Assembly (NCBI GenBank): GCA_964487925.1
Contig: CAZASZ010000005.1
Span: 1 to 54,380, forward strand
DNA: 54,380 nucleotides
From: RI-283 sp964487925
Lineage (GTDB): Bacteria > Pseudomonadota > Gammaproteobacteria > SZUA-140
Reading direction: 5' to 3'
The notes under the pieces are model-generated. The model was not told the origin of the DNA. It searched no databases and worked only from the letters and a program-made list of their open reading frames with translations. The position numbers were made by a program, and so were the translations under genes. Positions within the stretch are counted from its first letter, which is position 1. The number at the start of each line of letters is the position of its first letter. Of the stretch, positions 1 to 9,267 are shown piece by piece.

Positions 1-523
1 GCACCCCGAGAAAGATATCAGCGCTTCTCTGATATAGCTGACAGGATAGACGCCCTTCGGCGACATAAAATTGAAATAGGCAATGGCAAGGCGGCAGCGC
101 CATGTCGTCGACATTGGCGACATTCCATGCACTGACGATCAGACGCCGCGAATCCGGACGTTCGCGGATGTCCGCGATCAGGCGCGATATCTGGTCATAG
201 TGACGTCCATCGGGACCAGGCCAAGAGCGCCACTGAAAGCCGTAAACCGGACCCAGGTTACCCTCCTCATCTGCCCATTCGTTCCAGATGGAAACACCAT
301 TTTCCTTGAGATAGGAGATATTGGTGCTGCCACTCAGGAACCACAGCAATTCGTGAACGACGCTTTTGAAATGCACCTTCTTCGTGGTCAGTAGGGGAAA
401 ACCCTTGCTAAGATCGTAACGGCTCTGGTGTCCGAATATGCTCAGGGTCCCCGTCCCGGTACGGTCTTCCTTGCGGATACCATGTTCGCGGACGTGTTTT
501 AAGAGTTCAAGATAGGTCTGCAT
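1..523 (-). CDS. thyA: Thymidylate synthase ThyA (3' end beyond window)
   Basis: Makes dTMP from dUMP using methylene-tetrahydrofolate, in the cytoplasm. The minus-strand frame from the ATG at 523 is open to the window edge and gives the first 174 residues of a protein normally about 264 long. It begins MQTYLELLKHVREHG and contains the family stretches FPLLTTKKVHFKS and ALPPCHC; the nucleophile is Cys146 in this numbering, as in E. coli. It lies 21 bp downstream of lgt on the same strand, the usual lgt-thyA arrangement. The C-terminal folate and dUMP contacts lie outside the window, so completeness cannot be judged. Confidence 0.95.
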   Translation of the reverse strand, partial: MQTYLELLKHVREHGIRKEDRTGTGTLSIFGHQSRYDLSKGFPLLTTKKVHFKSVVHELLWFLSGSTNISYLKENGVSIWNEWADEEGNLGPVYGFQWRSWPGPDGRHYDQISRLIADIRERPDSRRLIVSAWNVANVDDMALPPCHCLFQFYVAEGRLSCQLYQRSADIFLGV

Positions 524-544
524 CGTGATGCCACTTCCTAGATA

Positions 545-1336
545 TCAGTCGATAGATTGCCGTCGGTAGGCCAAAATCAGCAGTATAATTCCGGCGACGA
601 ACAGCGGTACCGACAACAGCTGTCCCATCGTGAGCCAGTCGAATGCAATAAAGCCCAATTGGGCATCCGGCATACGGAAGAATTCGAGCACGGAACGAAA
701 GGCCCCGTAGCCCACCAAAAAAAGGCCCGACACGGCCATTCGAGGCCGCGTCTTCCTGGAAAAGAACCAGAGTATCAAAAATAAGAGCAAGCCCTCGCAA
801 CCAGCCTCATAGAGCTGGGACGGGTGTCTTGGCAGTCCTCCCGCTTCGGGTGCAGGAAAAACCATACCCAAAGGCGAGTCAGTGACCCGGCCCCAGAGTT
901 CTCCGTTGATAAAGTTACCGATGCGCCCGGCCCCCAGCCCGATAGGCACCATAGGCGCCAGGAAGTCCGTGACCTCGAAAAACCCCTTGCCGGTCTTGCG
1001 TGCGAAAAAAGCCATGGCGGCGAGCACGCCGATCAGCCCGCCATGGAAGGACATCCCGCCCGCCCAGATGTGGAGGATACTCAGGGGGTGTTGCAAATAG
1101 CTATCGAGATTGTAGAACAATACGTAGCCGAGTCGCCCGCCGAGTACAACCCCAATAGCGCCGTAGAAGACAAGGTCCGAGACCTGTTGTTCATCCCATC
1201 CGTCCAACTGCCGGGCGCGGCGGTTGCCCAGCAGCCATACGGCGCCGAAGCCAATCAGGTACATGATGCCGTACCAATGGATGGCAATGGGCCCGATCGA
1301 GATCAAAACGGGGTCGATATCTGGATATTTGAGCAT
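545..1336 (-). CDS. lgt: Prolipoprotein diacylglyceryl transferase
   Basis: Inner-membrane enzyme that transfers diacylglycerol from phosphatidylglycerol to the lipobox cysteine of prolipoproteins, the first step of lipoprotein maturation. The 263-residue length is normal and there are about seven hydrophobic segments. The Lgt signature GRIGNFINGELWGR lies at residues 137-150, and the conserved HGG, whose His is essential in the family, is at 98-100. It is followed by thyA and preceded by a DUF2062 gene on the same strand. Several lipoproteins encoded in this window (DolP, LpoA, BamD and the BamD-SPOR protein) would be its substrates. Confidence 0.96.
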   Translation of the reverse strand: MLKYPDIDPVLISIGPIAIHWYGIMYLIGFGAVWLLGNRRARQLDGWDEQQVSDLVFYGAIGVVLGGRLGYVLFYNLDSYLQHPLSILHIWAGGMSFHGGLIGVLAAMAFFARKTGKGFFEVTDFLAPMVPIGLGAGRIGNFINGELWGRVTDSPLGMVFPAPEAGGLPRHPSQLYEAGCEGLLLFLILWFFSRKTRPRMAVSGLFLVGYGAFRSVLEFFRMPDAQLGFIAFDWLTMGQLLSVPLFVAGIILLILAYRRQSID

Positions 1337-1375
1337 AGTGTATGCAGTGTTAGGGATAAGTTGTTCGAACGATTG

Positions 1376-1915
1376 TCAATCTCGAGAGCGGAGTTGGTCG
1401 AGCAGGCGTTTTTGCCGACGTATCTGCCAGTCTTTTCTGACCCGGAGGACCCAAAATACCCGAATCACGACATATCCAAGCACCGCACTGACGATACCTA
1501 GGACGAAGCAGCCTAACAGAAAGGGTTCCCAGATATCGGACATCCGGTTAATGAGCCAGTCCCAGGTTAGTTCGAAGGCAAAGGTATGCGCGGGTTCGTC
1601 TAGGATCCAGTTGCCGACCAGATATGCAAAATAGAACATCGGCGGCATGGTAAGAGGGTTTGTGAGCCAGACCAGCGCCACTGAGATTGGCAAATTGGCC
1701 TCGAAGATGATGGCCGCGCCCGCCGAGAGCCACATCTGGAAAGGCACGGGTACGAAGGCCATGAAGAGCCCGATCGCGAAAGCCTTAGGGACGGAGCGTC
1801 GGTTTAGATGCCAGAGATTCGGATTGTGTAGGAAAGTGCCAAAGCCCTTGAGTAGTTTGTGTTCCCTTATGACCCTGGGGTCGGGGAGGAACCGTTTCAG
1901 GAATTTTTTGGCCAT
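1376..1915 (-). CDS. DUF2062 family membrane protein
   Basis: A 179-residue protein of the DUF2062 family. It has a basic N-terminus with the family stretch NPNLWHLNRRSVPKAFAIG (about 31-49), two or three membrane segments (about 48-75, 80-102 and 130-158) and a positively charged C-terminal tail. The family's TNPLTMPPMFY core is present at about 85-95. The biochemical function is not established. It is transcribed leftward ahead of lgt with a 39-bp gap and lies head-to-head with comEC, an arrangement I recall from other gammaproteobacteria. Confidence 0.85.
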   Translation of the reverse strand: MAKKFLKRFLPDPRVIREHKLLKGFGTFLHNPNLWHLNRRSVPKAFAIGLFMAFVPVPFQMWLSAGAAIIFEANLPISVALVWLTNPLTMPPMFYFAYLVGNWILDEPAHTFAFELTWDWLINRMSDIWEPFLLGCFVLGIVSAVLGYVVIRVFWVLRVRKDWQIRRQKRLLDQLRSRD

Positions 1916-1986
1916 GGCGATATTCTAGCGCATGCATCGGGTAATGCTGTAGCATTCATTCGAGACGTTGGCAGGGAGGCCACGAT

Positions 1987-4035
1987 ATGCGCTTGAGCGC
2001 GGCGATGTTTTTGCTCGGAATATTGTCTTTCCAGCAATTGGCAACATTACCTGGATGCCCGACGGGTCTCCTCGTTCTGGGTGTCCTTGTAGGCGCGCCC
2101 TTCAAGGTGACTCGACCATTTGCCATTGCGCTGGCCGGGTTTGTCTGGGCCGGTGTCGTGGGTGGTCACGCCGTTGTTCGCTCGCTCGACCCAGCGTTTG
2201 AGGGCAGGGACATAGCGATCAAGGGGGTGATATCTTCTATTCCGGTCCAATTGGACAAGGGGCTGCGCTTTGATTTCAGGGTCGATCGTTGGGTGGTCGA
2301 TGGCGATCAGAGTCGCTTCCCGGACAAGATTCGTTTGACCTGGTACGGGTCCTTCCCGCACTTGCGCGCAGGCGAACGCTGGCGGCTTCGGGTACGGCTC
2401 AAGCGTCCCCACGGCCTCATGAATCCCGGCGGGTTTCGCTATGAGGATTGGCTATTCAGCCGAGGAATCCGCGCCACGAGGTATACCAGGTCTAAGGGTG
2501 TGAATCGCGCCTTGCTCGCTCCGGACGTTTCTTGGACCGTCTCCAAGGCCTTCGCCAGCAGGTCTTCGAGCAACTGCAGATAACCTTGGGCGAGTCGCCC
2601 ATGAAGGGGATTATCATCGCCCTTGCCATGGGCGAACGACAAGGGATTGATTCCGCTCAATGGCGAGTCTTGACCCGTACCGGGACAAGCCACCTCGTGG
2701 CAATCTCGGGTCTTCATATCGGTCTTGCCGCGGGAGGCTGTTTCTGGCTCGCGCAATTCGTGTGGGCGCGCCTCGGGCGCCTGCCCGTTTGGCTGCCCGC
2801 TCCGAAAGCAGCGGCGGTCTTCTCGCTGTTGGGCGCCGCGGTCTATGCGGCGCTTGCAGGGTTCTCTCTCCCGACCCAGCGCGCTCTGATTATGGTTAGC
2901 GTCGGTATGGTGGCGATTGCGCTAGGACGGCGTTATCGCGCAAGTCACGCTATCGCTCTGGCCCTAGTCGCTGTATTGGTCTATGACCCGTTGTCCGTTA
3001 TTTCGCCCGGTCTATGGCTGTCATTTGGCGCTGTGGCATTAATCCTGCTCAGTTTTCGTCATCGGACTCAAGGCGTCGGTGTTTGGTGGCGATGGGGCTG
3101 CACCCACGTCCTGCTTGCGATCGGCCTTACGCCAATACTGGCGCATTTTTTCCAGATGGTGCCGGTCTACGCGCCGCTCGCAAATTTGTTTGCGGCCCCT
3201 TGGGTTGCGTTTTTGATTGTCCCGCTGACCCTGACGGGGCTTGCCTGGCCGCTCAATGGCCGCGATCCTATTGATTCCGCTGATCCTGTATCATCCCGAA
3301 GGGCCGGAGATCCGCCGCTTCAGCCTCACCTTGCTTGATGTCGGCCAGGGTCTGGCGGCGGTAATTCGTACGCGGGATCACGTCCTGCTCTATGATACAG
3401 GCCCACGCTATGGGGGCGACTTCGATGCAGGCCAAACGGTCATTGCGCCTTATTTGCGCCACGAGGGGATCTCCATGATCGATGCCGTCGTCATCAGTCA
3501 TGGCGATCGTGATCATATAGGTGGGTTCGCGTCCCTGCGCAGACAGGGCAAGCGCTGGATATGGGATGGCGTAGCCTTTGAATTCCTACACCCGCCCCCA
3601 GGGTTTACGGGTTCGGAAAATGACCGATCCTGTGTGCTCAAGGTAGGGTATCCCGGGCGCGGCCTGCTGTTGCCGGGAGATATCGAGGCGGCGGCAGAGT
3701 CGGTTCTTATCGGCGACAATAGAGAGACGCTGCGATCCCGTGTCTTGGTAGCGCCGCATCATGGCAGTGAGACTTCATCGACGGCGGCATTCCTGCGCGA
3801 GGTTGGCCCGGATGCGGTGTTGTTCCCGGTAGGATATAGAAATCGATTTGGATTTCCGCGACCAGCTGTCGTGGAGCGCTATCGGCAACTACAGGCCAGA
3901 CTATATGATACGGCGCAAGATGGTGCTATTGAGGTTTATTTTTCGCGCAACGGCGATATCGATCGCGTCATTCCCTATCGGCCGTCTGTTCGCCGCTATT
4001 GGCATTGGCGGGCGTACTTTAATGACCCGGAGTAA
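1987..4035 (+). pseudogene. comEC: comEC/rec2 DNA-uptake channel, broken by a frameshift and an internal out-of-frame deletion
   Basis: ComEC is the inner-membrane channel for DNA uptake in natural transformation. It starts at ATG 1987 with GGGAGG 7 bases upstream. Frame 1 encodes the N-terminal DUF4131 part (about 1987-2530). The competence domain with its membrane helices continues in frame 0 (about 2532-3250). The metallo-beta-lactamase-like domain (DVGQG, HGDRDHIGG, LLPGDIE, APHHGSE) runs in frame 1 (about 3243-4035). The first switch, near 2526-2536, looks like loss of one base. At the second, near 3240-3250, the text jumps from LTLTGLAWP to LPGRSMAAILLIPL. Family members carry roughly 80 residues between these points, so about 240 bp also appears to be missing. 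No single reading frame yields a full protein. Assembly error is the alternative explanation. Confidence 0.85.
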
Positions 4036-4082
4036 GGCAGTATGATGGGTCGATAACACAGGTTTTTTGGAGACCTTTTATC

Positions 4083-4718
4083 GTGTATGAATTAATCATC
4101 TCGGGCGGTTGGCTCATGGTGCCTATCCTCCTGTGTTCCATCGTGGCCTTGGCCATCGTTGCCGAGCGGCTGTGGGCGCTACAGCGTGCGCGCGTCTGTC
4201 CCGGGGGGCTGGTGGCTCAGATCTGGCAGTGGGCCCAGGATGGCAAGCTCGACTCCAACCGAATCATAGCCCTGCGCACGAATTCGCCGCTAGGCCGGGT
4301 CCTTGCTTCGGGATTGTCCAGCCTGCATCAGAGCAGGGAAATCATGAAGGAGAATATCGACGACAGCGGCCGCCATGTCGCCGCCGAGCTTGAGCGTTTC
4401 CTCAATACGCTTGGGACGATTGCCTCGATCTCCCCGCTGCTGGGGCTGCTGGGTACCGTGATCGGCATGATCAAAGTCTTTACGGCCATTACGGTCAGCG
4501 GCGTCGGTAATGCCGCAGCCCTGGCCGGCGGAATCTCTGAGGCCCTGCTGACGACGGCGGCCGGCCTTTCGGTGGCCATCCCGACACTAATGTTCTATCG
4601 CTATCTACGCGGTCGCGTTGATCGCCTCGTTATGAACATGGAGCAGGAATCCCTCAAGCTCGTCGAGATGCTTCATGGCGACCGCAAGGCGCCAGCCGCA
4701 GAGGTATCGTCCGAGTGA
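4083..4718 (+). CDS. exbB: MotA/TolQ/ExbB proton-channel family protein
   Basis: Inner-membrane proton-channel subunit that works with an ExbD/TolR partner. It has 211 residues, starts at GTG 4083 and has a GGAG ribosome-binding site about 11 bases upstream. A membrane helix lies at about 8-28, followed by a cytoplasmic loop and two C-terminal helices (about 118-140 and 155-178). The conserved family core ISPLLGLLGTVIGMI is at about 120-134. The exbD GTG overlaps its stop codon, and msbA and lpxK follow. No tonB is present in the window, so the energised partner is unknown. Naming it ExbB rather than TolQ rests on the msbA-side context; tolA, tolB and pal are absent. Confidence 0.9.
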   Translation: MYELIISGGWLMVPILLCSIVALAIVAERLWALQRARVCPGGLVAQIWQWAQDGKLDSNRIIALRTNSPLGRVLASGLSSLHQSREIMKENIDDSGRHVAAELERFLNTLGTIASISPLLGLLGTVIGMIKVFTAITVSGVGNAAALAGGISEALLTTAAGLSVAIPTLMFYRYLRGRVDRLVMNMEQESLKLVEMLHGDRKAPAAEVSSE

Positions 4719-5146
4719 AATGGCAGCGGGGACATCGGGAAGACCCAGAGCTTGGCATCACGCCGCTGATCGATGTGGTCTTTCTGCTATTGATCTTCTT
4801 TATGATCTCGACGACCTTTAAAGACGATTCGGAGATTACGGTCGATCTCCCCCAGGCCAGTTCCGTCCCGACCAAGGAAGAACGCCCATCGTTCACGGTC
4901 ACGATCGATGCCCAGGGGCATTACTTTGTCAATGATCGCCGCCTCGTTAACGATGCGGCCGACACCTTGAGAAAGGCCTTTGCGCGCTATACGACCCAGC
5001 AAGGCGCGGCACCCAGTGGGGTCGTGATCAAGGCCGATGGCCAGACATCGCATCAATCCGTTGTCACAGTCATGGACGTGGCCAGACGGGCAGGGATCGT
5101 TCACGTGTCTCTGGCGACGCGACCGGCGGAAAAACGGATTGAGTGA
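4715..5146 (+). CDS. exbD: ExbD/TolR family biopolymer transport protein
   Basis: Partner of the upstream ExbB; a single-span inner-membrane protein with a periplasmic domain. It has 143 residues and its GTG start shares four bases with the exbB stop. The transmembrane helix is at about 16-36. It carries the family's LIDVVFLLLIFF with Asp20, which corresponds to the proton-carrying Asp of ExbD/TolR. The periplasmic part ends with the usual VVTVMDVARRAGI stretch. Translational coupling to exbB is likely. The stop codon lies inside the first codons of msbA. Confidence 0.93.
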   Translation: MKWQRGHREDPELGITPLIDVVFLLLIFFMISTTFKDDSEITVDLPQASSVPTKEERPSFTVTIDAQGHYFVNDRRLVNDAADTLRKAFARYTTQQGAAPSGVVIKADGQTSHQSVVTVMDVARRAGIVHVSLATRPAEKRIE

Positions 5147-6911
5147 TCTGACCTCCGGGGCCCCCGTCGCGGACGGCGCAGTGATTTATCGCCGTTTGCT
5201 CAGCTACGCCTATCCCTATCGCCTATACTTTGTTGTAGCGGCCATCGGAATGGCCATTGAGGCCGCTGCCGACACCTCTTTCGCCGCGCTCATGAAGCCC
5301 ATGCTCGACGGCAGCTTCGTCAACAGGGACGAGCACTGGATCGGAGTGATCCCATGGCTGATCGTGTGCCTGTTCACGCTGCGCGGCCTGGCGGGGTTTA
5401 CCTCGGGTTATGTCATGTCCTGGATCGGGCGCCGAGTTATCAAGTCCTTACGCCGCGAAATGTTCGACCATTTGCTTTGCCTACCGGCACGGTTTTACGA
5501 CCAGAGCGCTTCGGGCCAACTTATCTCCAAGTTCACCTATGACGTCGAGCAGGTCGCGAACGCGACCACTCAGGCCGTTACCGTGGCCATTCGCGATACG
5601 CTGGCCATCGTCGGATTGCTGAGCTGGATGACCTATATTAGTTGGCGCTTGACGCTGGCCTTTGTCCTTATCGGGCCATTCATTGCGCTCATCATCGTCT
5701 ATATTAACCGCCGTTACCGAAAGATAGGGGCTGCGCTGCAGGCCTCGATGGGCGACGTGACCCATGTCGCTGAGGAGACCGTTGAAGGTTATCGTGTAAT
5801 CAAGGCCTTCGGTGGTTCGGAGTATGAGCGGCAGCGCTTCGAGGGCGCAAACGAGCGCAACCGACAGCAATATATGAAGATGGTCGCAACCAAGACTGGC
5901 AGCATCCCGCTGGTTCAGTTGATAGTCGGACTCGCGTTGGCCGGAATCACCTATATGGCCACGCTGGACTCTATGCTGGAGGCCATCAGCGTCGGCAGCT
6001 TTATGTCCTTCCTGGTCGCCATGCTGATGTTGTTGACCCCGATGAAACGGCTGACCACGGTCAATGCAGCGATTCAGCTAGGCATAGCGGCCGCCAAGAG
6101 CCTGTTCGAGCTGCTCGACAGCACAGCTGAATCGGATCACGGCACACAAGTCTTGGGCAGGGCCACCGGCGCGGTTTGTTACGAAGGGCTGTCATTTCAA
6201 TATGGTCGGGGAAACACCCGGGTCATCGATGATGTCAGCTTCGAGGTCAATCCCGGCGAGACCGTTGCCTTTGTCGGGCCCTCGGGTGGCGGCAAGACCA
6301 CCCTCGTCAGTCTGCTCATGCGCTTCTACGACATTGAACACGGCCGGATCCTGCTCGACGGACATGATATCCGGGAGTTGCGTCTCGACAATTTGCGTAA
6401 GCAGATTGCCTTTGTCGGTCAGGATGTCATCCTGTTTAACGACACCGTTGCCAGAAATATCGCCTATGGCTCGCTCGCCGAGGTGGGCGAGGGCTCGATA
6501 GCCCAGGCTGCAACCGCTGCCTATGCGATGGACTTCATCCGTGAGCTGCCCGACGGATTGGAGACTTTGGTCGGCGAAAACGGGGTCCTGCTCTCCGGGG
6601 GCCAGCGGCAGCGCCTTGCCATTGCGCGCGCCTTGCTCAAAGATGCCCCGGTGCTAATTCTGGACGAAGCGACATCCGCGCTTGATACAGAGTCCGAGCG
6701 GCATATCCAGCGCGCCTTCGATGGACTTATGAAGAATCGTACGACGCTTGTGATTGCCCATCGCCTATCTACAATCGAAAAGGCCGATCAGATCCTGTTT
6801 GTGGAGGACGGGCGAATCATTGAACGGGGCAGACATGACGAACTCCTGGCCAAGGGCGGCCACTATGCAGCGCTCCACAGGTTACAGTTTCATGGACTTG
6901 AGGACGCCTGA
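5139..6911 (+). CDS. msbA: Lipid A export ATP-binding/permease MsbA
   Basis: Homodimeric ABC exporter that flips core-lipid A across the inner membrane. The membrane domain covers about 1-330 with six helices, and the ATPase domain about 345-590. Walker A GPSGGGKTT is near 380, the signature LSGGQRQR near 485, and Walker B VLILDEATSALD near 505. The start is uncertain. TTG 5139, overlapping the exbD stop, gives 590 residues, close to the usual 582. GTG 5181 is the next in-frame candidate and would start at IYRRLLSY. lpxK follows 18 bp downstream, as in many gammaproteobacteria. Confidence 0.95.
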   Translation: MSDLTSGAPVADGAVIYRRLLSYAYPYRLYFVVAAIGMAIEAAADTSFAALMKPMLDGSFVNRDEHWIGVIPWLIVCLFTLRGLAGFTSGYVMSWIGRRVIKSLRREMFDHLLCLPARFYDQSASGQLISKFTYDVEQVANATTQAVTVAIRDTLAIVGLLSWMTYISWRLTLAFVLIGPFIALIIVYINRRYRKIGAALQASMGDVTHVAEETVEGYRVIKAFGGSEYERQRFEGANERNRQQYMKMVATKTGSIPLVQLIVGLALAGITYMATLDSMLEAISVGSFMSFLVAMLMLLTPMKRLTTVNAAIQLGIAAAKSLFELLDSTAESDHGTQVLGRATGAVCYEGLSFQYGRGNTRVIDDVSFEVNPGETVAFVGPSGGGKTTLVSLLMRFYDIEHGRILLDGHDIRELRLDNLRKQIAFVGQDVILFNDTVARNIAYGSLAEVGEGSIAQAATAAYAMDFIRELPDGLETLVGENGVLLSGGQRQRLAIARALLKDAPVLILDEATSALDTESERHIQRAFDGLMKNRTTLVIAHRLSTIEKADQILFVEDGRIIERGRHDELLAKGGHYAALHRLQFHGLEDA

Positions 6912-6929
6912 GCGAGTACGAGGCATGTC

Positions 6930-7928
6930 GTGAGTAAGTGGCAGTCGTGTTGGTATCGGCGCAATGGTTGGCAACTCGCGCTGTGGCCTCTGGCCGCTTT
7001 TTTTGGTGTGATCACGAGGATACGCCGGATGGTCTATCGACGTGGTCTCGTCAAGGTTTGCCATTCAGGTGTCCCGGTGATCGTGGTCGGCAATATTAGC
7101 GTCGGCGGCACGGGCAAAAGCCCGCTCGTCATTGCGCTGGCGAGACGCCTGCGTAAGGCGGGCTTTAGTCCTGGGATCGTATCCAGGGGCTATCGGGGTC
7201 AAGCCGATCACTGGCCGCAGCCAGTGGCGGCGGATAGCGATGTACGCGTGGTCGGGGATGAACCCGTCATGATCGCGCACCGCACAAGGTGTCCCGTGGT
7301 CGTGGGCCCGGATCGAGTGGCCGCCGTCGAGATGTTACTTGCGGCGCATCCGGAATGTGACCTCATCATTTCCGACGACGGTTTGCAGCACTATCGACTG
7401 GGGCGGGATATCGAAATCGCCGTGGTCGATGGGATCCGCCGCTACGGTAATCGACTCCTGCTGCCTGCCGGCCCGTTGCGGGAACCTGTCGCGAGGCTCA
7501 CGGAGGTCGATTTTGTCGTCGTCAACGGCGGTCAGGTTGAATCCGGTGAATACAGCATGTCCTTGCGCCCTTTGGGTTGGCGCGCTGTCGCAGACCCCAG
7601 CCGGGTGAAGGTTCTGAATGCATTCAGCGACACTGACGCCCATGCCCTGGCGGCTATCGGGCATCCCGAGCGTTTTTTCTCGACCTTGAATAGACTCGAC
7701 ATCCGTTTCGATAGGTGGATTTTCCCTGATCACCATCCCCTGCATGCGGCGGATCTGGATTTCGAGGACGATCTAGCTGTGTTGATGACGGAGAAGGATG
7801 CTGTGAAGTGTCGGCATATCGCACCTGAGAAGGCCTGGTATCTTGAGGTCGAGGCCTTGATCGATAAGGATCTGATAGACTCTTTGCTACTACGATTGCC
7901 CAGGGCGCAGGTTGCCATACCGCGTTGA
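6930..7928 (+). CDS. lpxK: Tetraacyldisaccharide 4'-kinase LpxK
   Basis: Phosphorylates the 4' position of the tetraacyldisaccharide to form lipid IVA, at the cytoplasmic face of the inner membrane. It has 332 residues and a GTG start. The N-terminal amphipathic/hydrophobic segment (about 13-30) precedes the P-loop GNISVGGTGKSPL at about 54-66. The family stretches SRGYRG and DDGLQHYRL follow. It sits between msbA and a Trm112-like gene in the common lipid A cluster. Confidence 0.96.
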   Translation: MSKWQSCWYRRNGWQLALWPLAAFFGVITRIRRMVYRRGLVKVCHSGVPVIVVGNISVGGTGKSPLVIALARRLRKAGFSPGIVSRGYRGQADHWPQPVAADSDVRVVGDEPVMIAHRTRCPVVVGPDRVAAVEMLLAAHPECDLIISDDGLQHYRLGRDIEIAVVDGIRRYGNRLLLPAGPLREPVARLTEVDFVVVNGGQVESGEYSMSLRPLGWRAVADPSRVKVLNAFSDTDAHALAAIGHPERFFSTLNRLDIRFDRWIFPDHHPLHAADLDFEDDLAVLMTEKDAVKCRHIAPEKAWYLEVEALIDKDLIDSLLLRLPRAQVAIPR

Positions 7929-7952
7929 AACAAGATTTTAGGAATCTTCGTT

Positions 7953-8135
7953 ATGATAGACAAAAAATTGCTCGATATCCTGGCCTGTCCGGTCTGCAAG
8001 GGACCTTTGCGTTACCGGCGCGATCCCGAGGAATTGATTTGCAAGGTAGATCGTCTTGCCTATCCGGTCAGAGACGATATTCCTGTCATGCTTGAGGACG
8101 AGGCGCGGGAGCTCGCGCCCGACGAGGCGATATGA
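7953..8135 (+). CDS. ycaR: Trm112 family small zinc-ribbon protein (YcaR-like)
   Basis: A 60-residue protein of the bacterial Trm112/UPF0434 family. It begins MIDKKLLDILACPVC, with CPVC at 12-15 as the visible half of a zinc-ribbon-like site. The second pair of cysteines is reduced to the single Cys of LICK. The IPVMLEDEAR end is typical. Eukaryotic Trm112 activates methyltransferases; the bacterial role is not settled. Its stop overlaps the kdsB ATG (ATGA), and the lpxK-ycaR-kdsB order is conserved in many gammaproteobacteria. Confidence 0.93.
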   Translation: MIDKKLLDILACPVCKGPLRYRRDPEELICKVDRLAYPVRDDIPVMLEDEARELAPDEAI

Positions 8136-8896
8136 GCGGCTTCGTCGTGGTCATTCCGGCGCGTTATGGCTCCACGCGCCTGCCTGGAAAGCCGCTGCGT
8201 CTGCTGGCCGGCCGACCCATGATCGCTCACGTCTATGAGCGTGCCGTGGAGAGCGGCGCCGACGAGGTCATCATCGCGACCGACGATGAACGCATCATGC
8301 AGGCCGCAGAGACCATAGGCGCTGAATGTCTGCTAACTGCGCCGGATCATCCGTCGGGTACCGACCGCATCGCTGAGGTCATTGATGCCAGGGCCTATCC
8401 AGATGACCTGATCGTCGTCAATCTGCAGGGCGATGAACCCTGTATGCCGGGCGCCTTGGTCAGGCAGGTCGCCGAGGATCTAGCGGGGCTTCCGGATGTT
8501 GGTGTCGCGACCCTTTGCGAACGTATCGAAACGGCGGCAGAGCTGTTCGATCCTCATGTGGTCAAGGTTGTGATTGACGCTGCCGGCTATGCTTTGTATT
8601 TCAGCCGGGCCGTGATCCCTTGGGATCGCGAGGCCTTCGCGGTGACAACCGAGGAGCTGCCCGGCGTTGTCCAACACTACAGGCATATCGGTCTCTATGC
8701 CTATCGAGCCGGATTCATAAGGGAGTATGTGGGCTGGGCGCCCTGTCCGATCGAGCGCATGGAGGTGCTGGAACAACTCAGGGTCCTTTGGAATGGGCAT
8801 CCGATCCATGTGGCCCAGGCTCTGGCGCATCCGGGGCATGGAGTGGATACCGAACAGGACCTGGATCGTGTGGCCGGGATCCTTCTCAACCCGTAG
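8132..8896 (+). CDS. kdsB: 3-deoxy-manno-octulosonate cytidylyltransferase
   Basis: Activates Kdo as CMP-Kdo for LPS inner-core synthesis, in the cytoplasm. The 254 residues match the family length. The nucleotide-binding PARYGSTRLPGKPL is at 9-22, with EVIIATDD and VNLQGDEP further on, and a C-terminal GVDTEQDLDRV. The start codon overlaps the stop of the preceding gene by four bases, so it is probably translationally coupled. It ends six bases from a convergent small gene. Confidence 0.97.
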   Translation: MSGFVVVIPARYGSTRLPGKPLRLLAGRPMIAHVYERAVESGADEVIIATDDERIMQAAETIGAECLLTAPDHPSGTDRIAEVIDARAYPDDLIVVNLQGDEPCMPGALVRQVAEDLAGLPDVGVATLCERIETAAELFDPHVVKVVIDAAGYALYFSRAVIPWDREAFAVTTEELPGVVQHYRHIGLYAYRAGFIREYVGWAPCPIERMEVLEQLRVLWNGHPIHVAQALAHPGHGVDTEQDLDRVAGILLNP

Positions 8897-8902
8897 AGCG
8901 GA

Positions 8903-9181
8903 TCAAAGCAATTCGAGGTCAAGCCCCTCGATATCGACGGAACCACTCTCGGTCAATGGGATTGTGACCTCGGTGGTCTCGGGGACGCGACGATGGGCCT
9001 CGCCATGTTGGTCGGCCTGGATTGTATTCGTATCGCAGCTCTTAAGGACGAGCGTGGGTACATCCTCCATCAGCACCTCGACGATCTCGTAGAGCCGGCC
9101 CTGATGACGGGCGCGTCGACCGATAAGCTTGCGAAGGAAGATGTTGCGCAATTCAGTGATTTTGGAGTCAAAAGCCCGCAT
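8903..9181 (-). CDS. Small conserved-looking protein of unknown function
   Basis: A 92-residue frame from ATG 9181, convergent with kdsB. I do not recognise a named family. The N-terminal 30 residues are basic and helical (MRAFDSKITELRNIFLRKLIGRRARHQG in two parts). A probable small beta domain (RLYEIVEVLMEDVPTLVLKS) follows, and the C-terminus is acidic (VDIEGLDLELL). It has no membrane segment and one Cys. It is kept as a gene because its amino-acid pattern looks like a folded protein, it fills the gap neatly, and no competing frame is better. It could be a nucleic-acid-binding accessory protein, but that is only a guess from charge. Confidence 0.65.
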   Translation of the reverse strand: MRAFDSKITELRNIFLRKLIGRRARHQGRLYEIVEVLMEDVPTLVLKSCDTNTIQADQHGEAHRRVPETTEVTIPLTESGSVDIEGLDLELL

Positions 9182-9267
9182 GGCGGCAGCGACCGTTTAT
9201 CAATATCCCCATACCATGAGATCATAGACCAGTTGGCTTCTTGGGGTAAAGGAAAACGGTAACCGAT

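Noticed and set aside
824..1501. 225-residue plus-strand open frame opposite lgt
   Set aside because: It is antisense to the clearly coding lgt and spans into DUF2062. Its composition is rich in Pro, Glu and Arg with no recognisable domain.
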